From Bacteroidales bacterium (GTDB lineage Bacteria > Bacteroidota > Bacteroidia > Bacteroidales > F082), in NCBI GenBank assembly GCA_024689285.1, contig JAILDR010000143.1, positions 1 to 44,782 of the forward strand: DNA of 44,782 bases, read 5' to 3'. Of this stretch, positions 8,728 through 16,828 are shown piece after piece. Position 1 is the first letter of the stretch, and each line of letters opens with the position of its first letter. A model generated the notes under the pieces. That model was given only the letters and a program-made list of their open reading frames with translations. It was not told where the DNA came from and searched no databases. The translations under genes were made by a program, and so were the position numbers.

Positions 8728-9148
8728 AAATATAAGCTTAGAGAAATTACTTCCGCAGAAACCACCTTTCATCATGATTGATAAGTTGGTTTCGAGTGAC
8801 GATGTGGCATCTGTGAGTGAATTTGAAATACGGGAAGATAATATTTTCTTCAATGACGGGTGTCTTTCCGCTTCGGGTTTGGTGGAAAACATCGCACAAA
8901 CTTGTGCTGCAGGCATTGGATACCAGAACTTAAATCGTGGTGAAGCTGTTAAGATAGGTGTCATAGGTGCTGTCAGCAATATGAACATTTTACGCTTGCC
9001 CCGAAAAGGAGAACAGATAACGACCATCGTCGAATACGTGGAAGAAGTGTTCCAAATGACCTTATTCAAAGCCATCATAAAAAGCGGAGACGAAGAATTG
9101 GCCAACGCTTCAATCAAGACAGCGCTGACCGATGTCGATGCCAAATAA
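8711..9148 (+). CDS. Hotdog-fold 3-hydroxyacyl-ACP dehydratase, ApeP-like (Glu retained, His lost)
   Basis: Hotdog protein of 145 residues related to FabZ and to the ApeP-type dehydratases of aryl-polyene clusters. The N-terminal LLPQKPPFIMIDK matches the FabZ LLPHRxPFLLxD block. The catalytic-helix glutamate is present as E59 in GLVENIAQ. The HFPG loop that supplies the catalytic histidine is replaced by FFNDGCLSASG (residues 46-56), with no histidine there. The second dehydratase of the operon (16451-16828) shows the opposite loss. The frame opens at a TTG (8696), but the ATG at 8711 gives the expected N-terminus. It overlaps the acyltransferase gene by 17 bp. Confidence 0.85.
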   Translation: MNIQIENISLEKLLPQKPPFIMIDKLVSSDDVASVSEFEIREDNIFFNDGCLSASGLVENIAQTCAAGIGYQNLNRGEAVKIGVIGAVSNMNILRLPRKGEQITTIVEYVEEVFQMTLFKAIIKSGDEELANASIKTALTDVDAK

Positions 9149-9157
9149 TACAGCGTT

Positions 9158-9589
9158 ATGGAAAATGCAAAGTTAACAGCAACCAAGACCTTTGAAATCC
9201 GCTTCAACGAGGTGGATTCGATGGGTGTAGTTTGGCACGGTCACTATGCCACTTATTTCGAGGATGCACGCGAAGCGTTTGGCAAGAAATACGGCCTGGA
9301 GTATTTGATGATGTATGAAAAAGGCTTTTTTGAGCCCTTGGTAGAGTTGAATTTCAAATACAAGAAGCCCTTGATTTACGGCATGTGTCCTGAGATAGAA
9401 ATTGTTTACCGCCCTTGCGACGCAGCAAAAATCATATTCGACTATGAAATACGCGATCCCAAGACAAAAGAAGTCTATGCTACAGGTCATTCCATACAAA
9501 TCTTTATGGATAAGAATACCTATCAACTGGTATTGACCAATCCTGAGTTTTACGAGGAATGGAAACAAAAATGGGGGGTGAACGGATGA
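9158..9589 (+). CDS. Acyl-CoA/ACP thioesterase, 4HBT (YbgC-like) family
   Basis: Hotdog thioesterase of the 4-hydroxybenzoyl-CoA thioesterase family (143 residues). The family signature is clear: FEIRFNEVDSMGVVWHGHY, with the catalytic aspartate at D21, followed by the AREAFGKKYGL helix. Such enzymes hydrolyse acyl- or aryl-thioesters on CoA or ACP. In this operon it could release the finished polyene, or proofread ACPs loaded with wrong acyl groups; sequence does not decide. The last four bases overlap the start of the next ketosynthase as ATGA. Confidence 0.88.
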   Translation: MENAKLTATKTFEIRFNEVDSMGVVWHGHYATYFEDAREAFGKKYGLEYLMMYEKGFFEPLVELNFKYKKPLIYGMCPEIEIVYRPCDAAKIIFDYEIRDPKTKEVYATGHSIQIFMDKNTYQLVLTNPEFYEEWKQKWGVNG

Positions 9590-10728
9590 TTGTCAGACTA
9601 TCGGACAATATCATTTCGCCTTTGGGCATGAGCACGGCTGAAAACTATGCAGCTGTGAAGGCAGGTCGTTCCGAACTGAAACGACACGACGGCCTTTGGA
9701 ACCTGCCCGAGCCATTCACAGCTTCGCTGATGAACCGCGAAGCGGTAACAGAAGTTGCAGCTCAACGGCATATCGACGACAGCTATACATTCTTTGAGAA
9801 GATGATTATATTATCGGCAGCAAAGGCTTTGGAGCAAACCGACATCGACCCAACGTCCGACAAAGTGCTGTTTATCCTTTCCACCACGAAAGGCAACGTA
9901 TTCTTGTTGGATAAGCGTGAAACGGGATTTCCAGCAGAACGTGTGCGCCTGGGCATGGCCGCACAGCAAATGACAGCGTATTTCCATAACCCCAATACAC
10001 CTATAGTGGTTTCGAATGCTTGTATTTCGGGTGTATGCGCCCAAATACAGGCCATGCGCGAATTGAAAAGCGGTCTTTTCGATTATGTAGTGACGGTTGG
10101 TGCTGATGTTCAGTCGGCTTTCATCGTGTCAGGCTTCCAATCATTCAAGGCCTTATCCATTGACCCATGCAAGCCCTTTGATGCCAACCGTACAGGTCTC
10201 AATCTCGGAGACGCGGCTGCCACCATCATCTATACCCGAAAAGAAACTGTCAATGAAAATGACTGGGTGATTTGCCGTGGTGCTATCCGCAATGATGCCA
10301 ACCATATCAGCGGCCCGTCGCGCACTGGAGAAGGCAGTTATCGTGCATTGCGAACCGTCCTCGGTGAAATGGATCCCGAACAAATCGCTTTGGTCAACAC
10401 CCATGGTACAGCGACACTATACAACGATGAAATGGAATCCATTGCCATAGACCGTGCTGGACTTGCTTCTGTTCCCGTCAACGGATTGAAGGGATATTAC
10501 GGCCACACGATGGGAGCCGCAGGCATCATGGAAACCATTCTCTCTATGCAGGCTATTGACGACAACATCATATTGGCCACCAGGGGCTTTGAAACCATTG
10601 GGGTTATGCATCCTTTGAAAGTATCCAACCAACATCAAACGACCGACAAGCGGGCTTTCGTCAAGCTATTGTCTGGTTTTGGCGGTTGTAATGCAGCTCT
10701 GCTGCTGGCGAAAGGAGGTTTGTCATGA
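9586..10728 (+). CDS. Beta-ketoacyl-ACP synthase (second)
   Basis: Ketosynthase of the KAS I/II family with a full triad: C146 in NACISGVCA, H273 in NTHGTATLYND and H307 in YYGHTMGAAG. The C-terminal LLSGFGGCNAALLL replaces the commoner SFGFGGTN. At 380 residues it is slightly short for the family, mostly through a compact N-terminus. The ATG at 9586 (MIVRLSDNIISPLG) overlaps the thioesterase stop by four bases and fits the usual KS N-terminal strand better than the upstream ATG at 9559. It is directly followed by, and overlaps, a half-length ketosynthase-like gene, which suggests the two proteins might work as a pair. That pairing is inference. Confidence 0.9.
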   Translation: MIVRLSDNIISPLGMSTAENYAAVKAGRSELKRHDGLWNLPEPFTASLMNREAVTEVAAQRHIDDSYTFFEKMIILSAAKALEQTDIDPTSDKVLFILSTTKGNVFLLDKRETGFPAERVRLGMAAQQMTAYFHNPNTPIVVSNACISGVCAQIQAMRELKSGLFDYVVTVGADVQSAFIVSGFQSFKALSIDPCKPFDANRTGLNLGDAAATIIYTRKETVNENDWVICRGAIRNDANHISGPSRTGEGSYRALRTVLGEMDPEQIALVNTHGTATLYNDEMESIAIDRAGLASVPVNGLKGYYGHTMGAAGIMETILSMQAIDDNIILATRGFETIGVMHPLKVSNQHQTTDKRAFVKLLSGFGGCNAALLLAKGGLS

Positions 10729-11285
10729 TGAGACATAGTGTAATCATTACCCCCGATACCGTTATGATTAATGGTAATCCTCTGGCACATAACGAGAAAG
10801 GTGCAGCTTTGCTCACGGAATTGTATCGTAACCATGTGGGTGACTATCCGAAGTTTTTCAAGATGGACACCTTATGCAAACTTGGTTTTGTGGCTTCTGA
10901 ACTGCTGCTGCAAGCAGAAGGCGAGCCTCGTTTTGTACCTCGGGAAGACCGTGCAATTATTCTTTTCAACAGAAACGCTTCATTACAGGCCGATACCGCC
11001 TATCAAGCAACCATACAAAACCCTGATAATTATTTTCCAAGCCCAGCTGCCTTTGTTTACACTTTGCCCAACATTGTGACAGGAGAAATTGCCATCCGCA
11101 ATAAGTATTATGGCGAGACCTCTTTCCTCGTCATCGAAGATAACGATGCAAGCATCATTTCCAGGCAATTGGCGAATGCTTTCCAGGATCCAAAAACAAT
11201 GAGTATCCTTTATGGTTGGGTTGACTGTTTTGATGAAAACCATTTTGAGGCGCGATTATTCCTGTTAGACAAACTACCCAACTAA
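10725..11285 (+). CDS. Half-length ketosynthase-like protein without active-site cysteine
   Basis: A 186-residue protein resembling only the N-terminal half of a ketosynthase/chain-length factor. The FFKMDTLCKLGFVASELLL helix, the strand DRAIILFNRN and the segment SPAAFVYTLPNIVTGEIAI align by eye with the same elements in the CLF half of the fusion at 11592-13856. Where a ketosynthase has its active cysteine this protein has KYYGETSFLV, with no cysteine, and the second half with the two catalytic histidines is absent. It overlaps the upstream ketosynthase by ATGA, so it may be a partner or stabilising subunit. It is not an obvious pseudogene: it ends cleanly and has no frame disruption. The family name is uncertain. 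Confidence 0.75.
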   Translation: MMRHSVIITPDTVMINGNPLAHNEKGAALLTELYRNHVGDYPKFFKMDTLCKLGFVASELLLQAEGEPRFVPREDRAIILFNRNASLQADTAYQATIQNPDNYFPSPAAFVYTLPNIVTGEIAIRNKYYGETSFLVIEDNDASIISRQLANAFQDPKTMSILYGWVDCFDENHFEARLFLLDKLPN

Positions 11286-11332
11286 ACAAATAACAATAGA
11301 TTATTAATAGAAACCAATAAAAAACAACAAAA

Positions 11333-11590
11333 ATGGACGAACTGATTTACACTCTGAAACAACAGATTATCGAAGCTTTGAACCTCGAAGACATGAAACC
11401 TGAAGACATTGACGAAAACGCTTCTTTGTTTGGCGAAGGTCTCGGTCTGGACTCCATTGACGCACTTGAACTCATCGTGCTAATGGAGAAGAACTACGGC
11501 ATAAAGCTGCAAGATCCTTCGCAAGGTAAAGACATCTTCAAGTCAGTGAAGGTGATGGCTGAATATATTGAAAAGAACCGTACGAAATAA
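11333..11590 (+). CDS. Acyl carrier protein (second)
   Basis: Type II ACP of 85 residues. The phosphopantetheine serine is S41 in LGLDSIDALEL, and the acidic helical profile is typical. It follows a 47-bp A-rich gap, the largest break in this part of the operon, and ends one base before the ketosynthase/CLF fusion gene starts. Immediate linkage to the KS/CLF fusion suggests it carries the elongating polyene chain, leaving the first ACP for starter loading; this is inference. Confidence 0.94.
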   Translation: MDELIYTLKQQIIEALNLEDMKPEDIDENASLFGEGLGLDSIDALELIVLMEKNYGIKLQDPSQGKDIFKSVKVMAEYIEKNRTK

Positions 11591-11591
11591 A

Positions 11592-13856
11592 ATGATGACC
11601 CCGATACTGATAACTGGCTCGGGAGTTGTTTCGGCAGTCGGTACGGGCAAGGCAGAGACTTTAGAGGCTTTGTTGAATTGTCGCTCAGGTGTGGGTCCGC
11701 TGAAGTATCTCAAGACGGAACACAAGGAGTTTCCCGTAGGTGAGGTGAAGATGACCGATGCCGAGATGCGTGAGCGTTTGGGGCTTCCCCAGGACACCAT
11801 TACGACGCGTACCGCCTTAATGGGCATGATAGCTCTTGGCGAAGCCTTGGAAGATGCCCAACTGACTTCCAACATACTCCCAAAGGTAGGCTTCATTTCA
11901 GGCACTACCGTGGGTGGTATGGACATGAGCGAACAGTTTTTCCTCGATTTCGTCGAAGGCGAAGGGCATAGGGAATATATTGCCGTCCACGACTGCGGCA
12001 ACTGCTCAGAGATGACAGCAGCACATTACGGCAAGTTTGCTTTTGAAACCACACTTTCTACGGCATGTTCCTCAGCGGCCAATGCAATTATCTTGGGTGC
12101 CAACATGATACGTTGTGGGGAGGCCGATATCGTGGTGGTAGGTGGCAGTGAATGTATTACAAAATTCCACCTCAATGGCTTCAACTCACTGATGATTCTC
12201 GACACCGAACCGTGTCGTCCATTCGATGCCACTCGGCATGGCCTTAACTTAGGAGAAGGAGCAGCCTATTTAGTGTTGGAAAGCGAAGAGAGTGCCAAGC
12301 AGCGTGGCGTGAAGGCACAGGCCGTGCTTTCGGGTTATGGCAACGCTTGCGACGCTTTCCACCAAACAGCTTCGTCGCCCGACGGCGAAGGCGCTTACCG
12401 CGCCATGAAAGAAGCTTTGGAGTTGTCGGGGCTTTCTTTGTCTGATATTGACTACATCAACGCCCATGGCACTGGCACCAGTAACAACGATGTCAGCGAG
12501 AGTCAGGCGATGATGCGGCTCTTTGGCGATCATGTACCGCCAATGTCGTCGACGAAGCCTTTTACAGGTCACACAACGAGTGCTTCGGGATCCATCGAAG
12601 CTGTATTTTGCATCTTGGCATTACAGCACGGCTTTCTGCCTGTCAATCTGAATTGGGCGCATCCCATGGAAGATGGTATCACCCCTGTTTCGCAACCGAC
12701 AAAGAAAACGTTACGTCACATCTTATGCAATGCCTTCGGCTTTGGCGGCAATGATTCTTCACTTTTACTGTCAAAATACGAGAAACGAGACGAAGTTTCG
12801 CGAATCAAGAGTCACGAAGTCATGCATCTAAATAATGAAGCTGTTTATGTCCTTGCAGCTAAGCAAGTCTCCATCCAGCAGCCTTTGAACGAAGCTTGGA
12901 TGGATGAGCCTTTGACCTATGATGAACCGTATGTACGCTCCATCGACCCAAGTTTCAAGGAATATGTCTCTCCTATTGAGGCACGTCGCATGGGAAAGAT
13001 ACTGAAGCGTGCTTTGGCCACATCAAAGGAAGCAATAAACGCTTCCGGCTTGGAGACTGTCGACGCTATCATTACTGGCACGGGATATGGCTGCCTCGAA
13101 AACACAGAGGTCTTCCTCGATGCCCTTTCACGCGAAGGAGAACAACTGCTGAAGCCTACCTATTTCATGCAGTCGACACACAATACTATCAGCTCATTGG
13201 TGGCTATCCAAACGAAGAACCACAACTACAATGTTACCTATGCTCATAAGGGCATTTCGTTTGACAGTGCCCTGCAGGATGCTTGGTATCAGTTCCGCCT
13301 TGGAAAGATCAATTCCGCCTTGGTGGGTGGCCATGATGAACTGACACCTCTTTTCTACCGTATATTGAAAAAAGGCGGTTTGATGGGTCTTGGCAAGGAG
13401 ATAGGAGGCGAAGCTGCGGCATCAGTGGTGTTGGGTAGGAAGAGCGAAGGCGCTTTGTGCAAGTTGTCTGGATTTAAGATGTTATATCACCCATCGATGG
13501 ATGAATTGTCGGCAGCGGCAGCTACTTTGTTGCAATCTGCAGGCAAGAGTCTTGTCGACGTTGATTTCATTCTTACCGGTATCAACGGTTACGAAAAGAA
13601 CGATGAGGCCTATTTTTCGGAAACGAAAACTTTGTTCGGCAATAAAACGTTACTCAAATACAAACACCTCTTTGGTGAAAGCTTCACGGCATCGGGTATA
13701 GGCTTGTATGTGGCAGCACAATGCCTGAAGGCAGGCCGTGTTCCGGCTTCGTTGTTTGTGAAGCCTTCAGAAGTCTGTGACAAACAACCCAAATGCATAC
13801 TGTTATACAACCATTCTGACGGAAGGAATTTCTCATTTATCTTATTGGAGGTTTGA
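11592..13856 (+). CDS. Ketosynthase fused to a chain-length-factor-like domain
   Basis: A 754-residue fusion. Residues 1 to about 405 are a complete KAS II-type ketosynthase with C159 (STACSSAA), H292 (NAHGTGTSNND) and H327 (FTGHTTSASG), ending NAFGFGGNDSSLLL. Residues about 415-754 are a second thiolase-fold unit resembling the chain-length factor subunit (ApeC-like/Ketoacyl-synt_2) of aryl-polyene synthases. There the position of the active cysteine reads TYAHKGISFDSAL (residues 549-561), without cysteine. In APE and aromatic type II systems the KS and CLF are separate proteins forming a heterodimer that sets chain length; here both are one polypeptide. The frame extends upstream to 11568, but the ATG at 11592 follows the ACP stop and gives the proper KS N-terminus (TPILITGSGVVSAVG). 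Confidence 0.9.
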   Translation: MMTPILITGSGVVSAVGTGKAETLEALLNCRSGVGPLKYLKTEHKEFPVGEVKMTDAEMRERLGLPQDTITTRTALMGMIALGEALEDAQLTSNILPKVGFISGTTVGGMDMSEQFFLDFVEGEGHREYIAVHDCGNCSEMTAAHYGKFAFETTLSTACSSAANAIILGANMIRCGEADIVVVGGSECITKFHLNGFNSLMILDTEPCRPFDATRHGLNLGEGAAYLVLESEESAKQRGVKAQAVLSGYGNACDAFHQTASSPDGEGAYRAMKEALELSGLSLSDIDYINAHGTGTSNNDVSESQAMMRLFGDHVPPMSSTKPFTGHTTSASGSIEAVFCILALQHGFLPVNLNWAHPMEDGITPVSQPTKKTLRHILCNAFGFGGNDSSLLLSKYEKRDEVSRIKSHEVMHLNNEAVYVLAAKQVSIQQPLNEAWMDEPLTYDEPYVRSIDPSFKEYVSPIEARRMGKILKRALATSKEAINASGLETVDAIITGTGYGCLENTEVFLDALSREGEQLLKPTYFMQSTHNTISSLVAIQTKNHNYNVTYAHKGISFDSALQDAWYQFRLGKINSALVGGHDELTPLFYRILKKGGLMGLGKEIGGEAAASVVLGRKSEGALCKLSGFKMLYHPSMDELSAAAATLLQSAGKSLVDVDFILTGINGYEKNDEAYFSETKTLFGNKTLLKYKHLFGESFTASGIGLYVAAQCLKAGRVPASLFVKPSEVCDKQPKCILLYNHSDGRNFSFILLEV

Positions 13857-13859
13857 TTC

Positions 13860-14225
13860 ATGTGGAAGATATTGAGTTGGGTATCGGTACAAACGCTTTT
13901 TCTTTCGGGAGGACAGGTCTTTCTCAAACTTGTAATGAAAAAGGTCGGCAAGTTTGAATGGAGCTGGGCGTATCTTAAATCCCTGTGGAGCGATTGGTCG
14001 TTTTTGTTACTGTTCCTGGCTTGTGGCATTTGTTTTGGAGCGGCTGCTGTTCTTTGGTTATGGATTTTGAAAAAGTTTCCTTTTAACCAAGCTTATCCAT
14101 TGACCAGCCTCTCTTTTATATTTGGCATGCTAGCAGCATGGCTCGTTATAGGCGAAAGCATTCCATATTGGCGTTGGATTGGATTGATTCTTGTAGTGTT
14201 TGGTTGTTTTCTAATCGCGAAGTGA
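13860..14225 (+). CDS. Small four-helix EamA/DMT-family membrane protein
   Basis: A 121-residue integral membrane protein with four predicted transmembrane helices (about residues 3-25, 44-68, 72-96 and 100-120). It looks like a half-sized EamA/drug-metabolite transporter unit comparable to ArnE/ArnF or SMR proteins: it has the IFGMLAAWLVIGESI segment and a C-terminal ILVVFGCFLIAK helix. Such proteins flip lipid-linked substrates or export small amphiphiles, usually as dimers. It lies between the KS-CLF fusion and a LolA-like gene with 3 bp and 1 bp spacing, so a role in moving pigment or a lipid intermediate across the inner membrane is plausible but unproven. Confidence 0.8.
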   Translation: MWKILSWVSVQTLFLSGGQVFLKLVMKKVGKFEWSWAYLKSLWSDWSFLLLFLACGICFGAAAVLWLWILKKFPFNQAYPLTSLSFIFGMLAAWLVIGESIPYWRWIGLILVVFGCFLIAK

Positions 14226-14226
14226 C

Positions 14227-14853
14227 ATGAAAAAATGGCTGTTTTCCATAGTATTATTCACATGGGCGGGATTAGCTTCTGCTCAAGTGCAGCTTTCTGT
14301 TGAACAACAAAATGAATTGATTTCATCGGTGACCAAGATAACCTCATCGATGCAGACAATGAAATGTAGTTTTGTACAGCAAAAGACGATGGCTATGCTC
14401 ATGGAACCAACAGTTTCGAAAGGCGTAATGTATTATGTCTCACCCGACAAAATGCGGTGGGAATATATTGAACCTTATCAATTTGCTTTGGTTTTTAACG
14501 GCGAAAAAATCATCAGAATAAAAGAGGGAAAAGCTGAGGTATTGGATGCCAACCAAGGAAAAATGTACAAAAGCTTGGCAGATCTCATGATAGGTTGTGT
14601 TGTGGGCAACAAGTTGTTTGATGCTTCTGCTTTTGATATGGTATTTTATGATGAAGGTTCTTTTTGGAAAATGGAGATGACCCCAAAACGTCGTGACATG
14701 AAGCGGATGATCAGCCAATTGGTATTTTATTTCGACAAGACAAAATCCATTGTCAGCCAGGTGGAGTATAGAGAGTCTAATGGTGACACGACTATGATTC
14801 GTTTTGAAGATGTGCAAATGAATGAAGTAGTGGAAATGAGCTTGTTCCCATAA
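14227..14853 (+). CDS. LolA-like periplasmic lipoprotein/lipid carrier (first)
   Basis: Periplasmic LolA-family protein (208 residues) with a signal peptide (MKKWLFSIVLFTWAGLASA). The mature part has the half-barrel pattern: MKCSFVQQKTMAML, then KGVMYYVSPDKMRWEY, which matches the LolA G-x-F/Y-x-x-P-x-x-x-R-W core, followed by repeated amphipathic strands. Dedicated LolA homologues occur in aryl-polyene loci and are believed to ferry the hydrophobic product or its lipid carrier to the outer membrane, separate from general lipoprotein sorting. A second LolA-like gene is at 29238-29813. Function as a pigment carrier is inferred from context. Confidence 0.85.
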   Translation: MKKWLFSIVLFTWAGLASAQVQLSVEQQNELISSVTKITSSMQTMKCSFVQQKTMAMLMEPTVSKGVMYYVSPDKMRWEYIEPYQFALVFNGEKIIRIKEGKAEVLDANQGKMYKSLADLMIGCVVGNKLFDASAFDMVFYDEGSFWKMEMTPKRRDMKRMISQLVFYFDKTKSIVSQVEYRESNGDTTMIRFEDVQMNEVVEMSLFP

Positions 14854-14865
14854 ATATTACAACCT

Positions 14866-16464
14866 ATGAACTTGTGCGACAGAATCATTCAAAAGACGCA
14901 AGAACAACCTGAAAAGGTTGCCATGGTCTATTTTGGTTTTCCTGTCACATTTGGAAGACTTGGCGACATGATCGATAAGTTTTCATCGGGGTTACATAGT
15001 CTTGGAATCGGCCCAGGCGATATTGTTTCCGTTTCACTACCGACATCTCCCGAAAGCGTTGCCCTTGTCTATTCACTCAATAAAATTGGAGCCATCGCCT
15101 GCACCTTTGACGTCAGATATACAGCTGAACAAGTTGCCACCATCGTGAACAACACCCATTCCAAGATACTGTTTATCATGAGTTTCAATTTGAAATCCAT
15201 TGCAAAAAAGGCGTCAGAAATGAGTGTTGAGCACATCGTAGTAATGCGAGGTTGTGAAATATTCCCTAAACCTGTAGTTTTCTGGTATGCTTTAGGGGAA
15301 TGGTTCAATGGCCGCAAGATTGCTTTTCATTCGGATAAACGTTTTATGCATTGGCATGAGTTTATAGAAACCGCAACCGAAGATAATGTACCAAGCCATC
15401 AATGGCAAGAGAATGAAGCGCAAATCATATTTCAGACCTCCGGTACATCGGGGAATTCAAAAAGTGTGTTGCTGACTGCCGAAAACATTGAACATACACG
15501 GTTAGCGGCATACCATTCCTTAAATGACCCTTCACCGAATGATGCTGCACTAAATCTGATACCACTGTTCGCATGCTTTAGTTTTGTTTCCTCTGTTCAT
15601 ATGCCTCTAAGCTATGGCATGAAAGTCATCATTGTACCCATTTGGAAGCCACATAATTTCATCAAACTTATTGGACAACACAAACCACAACATATTTTCT
15701 TGGTTCCTTCAATATGGGATACGATTTACGAATCATCAAAGCCTGTAGACCTTTCTGCTCTAAAAACAGCAGTTGTTGCTGGTGATGTGGTGAATCCGAC
15801 ATTTGAACACGATATCAACGCTTTTTTAGAAAAACATGGATGCCGTTACACCCTTACAAAAGGTTATGGAATGACCGAAACGGCTGGCTTGGTAGCTTAT
15901 ACCCCACAACAGTCAGAAAAAAAATACGAAACAGGATTTTCTGGACAGATGGCAACCCATTTCCGTGTAGAAATAGTCAACGAAGAAGTGTGTATTGGTC
16001 CGTCCACCAAGTTCATAGGCTATTATCACAACCAAGAAGCTACGGATAATCTCATCCGTAAACATGATGACGGTTTGATGTGGATTCACACGGGCGACAC
16101 TGGCCATTTGAATGAAAATGGTGATTTGTATGTGGTGGGAAGAAGCAAGCGGATGATTGTCCGTCACGATGGAACAAAAGTGTTTCCCATCGAAATCGAA
16201 ACCGTTTTGCTTCAGTGTCCCGAAGTTAAGACATGCGCTGTAGTAGGCGCTACCAATGCCGCTCACCATCAGAGTAGTGTTCCCGTTGCGTATGTTGTAA
16301 CCAATTCAAACCAACTTTCTGAGAAAAAAATACAGAAATATTGTAAACTACATCTGCCCATCTATCTTCAACCCGAGAAAATCGTATTCGTGAAAGAAAT
16401 ACCTACAACAAACATAGGTAAAGTAGATTATTCAAAACTATCGAAGGAAAATGAATTATTTTGA
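14866..16464 (+). CDS. AMP-forming acyl/aryl-CoA (or ACP) ligase
   Basis: Adenylate-forming enzyme of the ANL superfamily (532 residues). The phosphate-binding loop FQTSGTSGNSKS (about residues 189-200), the GYGMTETAG motif, the HTGDTGHLNENG hinge region and the C-terminal catalytic lysine K519 (NIGKVDYS) are all present. In an operon that begins with an aromatic ammonia-lyase, the likely job is to activate the resulting aryl-acrylic acid and pass it to CoA or an ACP. Fatty acid activation is the alternative. It overlaps the following dehydratase gene by 14 bp. Confidence 0.88.
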   Translation: MNLCDRIIQKTQEQPEKVAMVYFGFPVTFGRLGDMIDKFSSGLHSLGIGPGDIVSVSLPTSPESVALVYSLNKIGAIACTFDVRYTAEQVATIVNNTHSKILFIMSFNLKSIAKKASEMSVEHIVVMRGCEIFPKPVVFWYALGEWFNGRKIAFHSDKRFMHWHEFIETATEDNVPSHQWQENEAQIIFQTSGTSGNSKSVLLTAENIEHTRLAAYHSLNDPSPNDAALNLIPLFACFSFVSSVHMPLSYGMKVIIVPIWKPHNFIKLIGQHKPQHIFLVPSIWDTIYESSKPVDLSALKTAVVAGDVVNPTFEHDINAFLEKHGCRYTLTKGYGMTETAGLVAYTPQQSEKKYETGFSGQMATHFRVEIVNEEVCIGPSTKFIGYYHNQEATDNLIRKHDDGLMWIHTGDTGHLNENGDLYVVGRSKRMIVRHDGTKVFPIEIETVLLQCPEVKTCAVVGATNAAHHQSSVPVAYVVTNSNQLSEKKIQKYCKLHLPIYLQPEKIVFVKEIPTTNIGKVDYSKLSKENELF

Positions 16465-16828
16465 CACACTCTTTATATCGAAGTCTGTTACCGAGACTGA
16501 AAATGGTTTTGAGGTTGTTGTTCGATGCAACCCTTCGCACCCTGTCTATCAGGCGCACTTTCCTGGTAATCCTATCACACCAGGAGCCTGCCTCATTCAA
16601 ACAACGAGTACATTGCTTGAGCATCAATTAGGCCATAAAGTTTGGTTGCGCAATATAAAATACGTGAAATTCCTTTCGAGCATTATTCCTGCCGAAGGTA
16701 AAGAAGTAAAGTTCATTTTCTCGCCAGTCACTGTTGCCGAGAAGGAAACCAAAGTACAAGTTGTCATTACTGACGACCCAACTATTTGTGCAAAGATGTC
16801 ATTAATTTTCAGTCATGACCCCCTCTGA
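16451..16828 (+). CDS. Hotdog-fold dehydratase, FabA/FabZ-related, ApeI-like (His retained, Glu replaced by Gln)
   Basis: A 125-residue hotdog protein. The dehydratase loop AHFPGNPITPGACLIQ is intact at residues 35-50, including catalytic H36. The position 14 residues later, where FabZ has its catalytic glutamate (HFPGxPxMPGxxxxE), is Q50. By itself this would lack the general acid/base pair. The ApeP-like partner encoded at 8711-9148 has the glutamate but lacks the histidine, so the two may share active sites as a heterodimer. It overlaps the ligase upstream and the glycosyltransferase downstream by 14 bp each. Confidence 0.85.
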   Translation: MNYFDTLFISKSVTETENGFEVVVRCNPSHPVYQAHFPGNPITPGACLIQTTSTLLEHQLGHKVWLRNIKYVKFLSSIIPAEGKEVKFIFSPVTVAEKETKVQVVITDDPTICAKMSLIFSHDPL

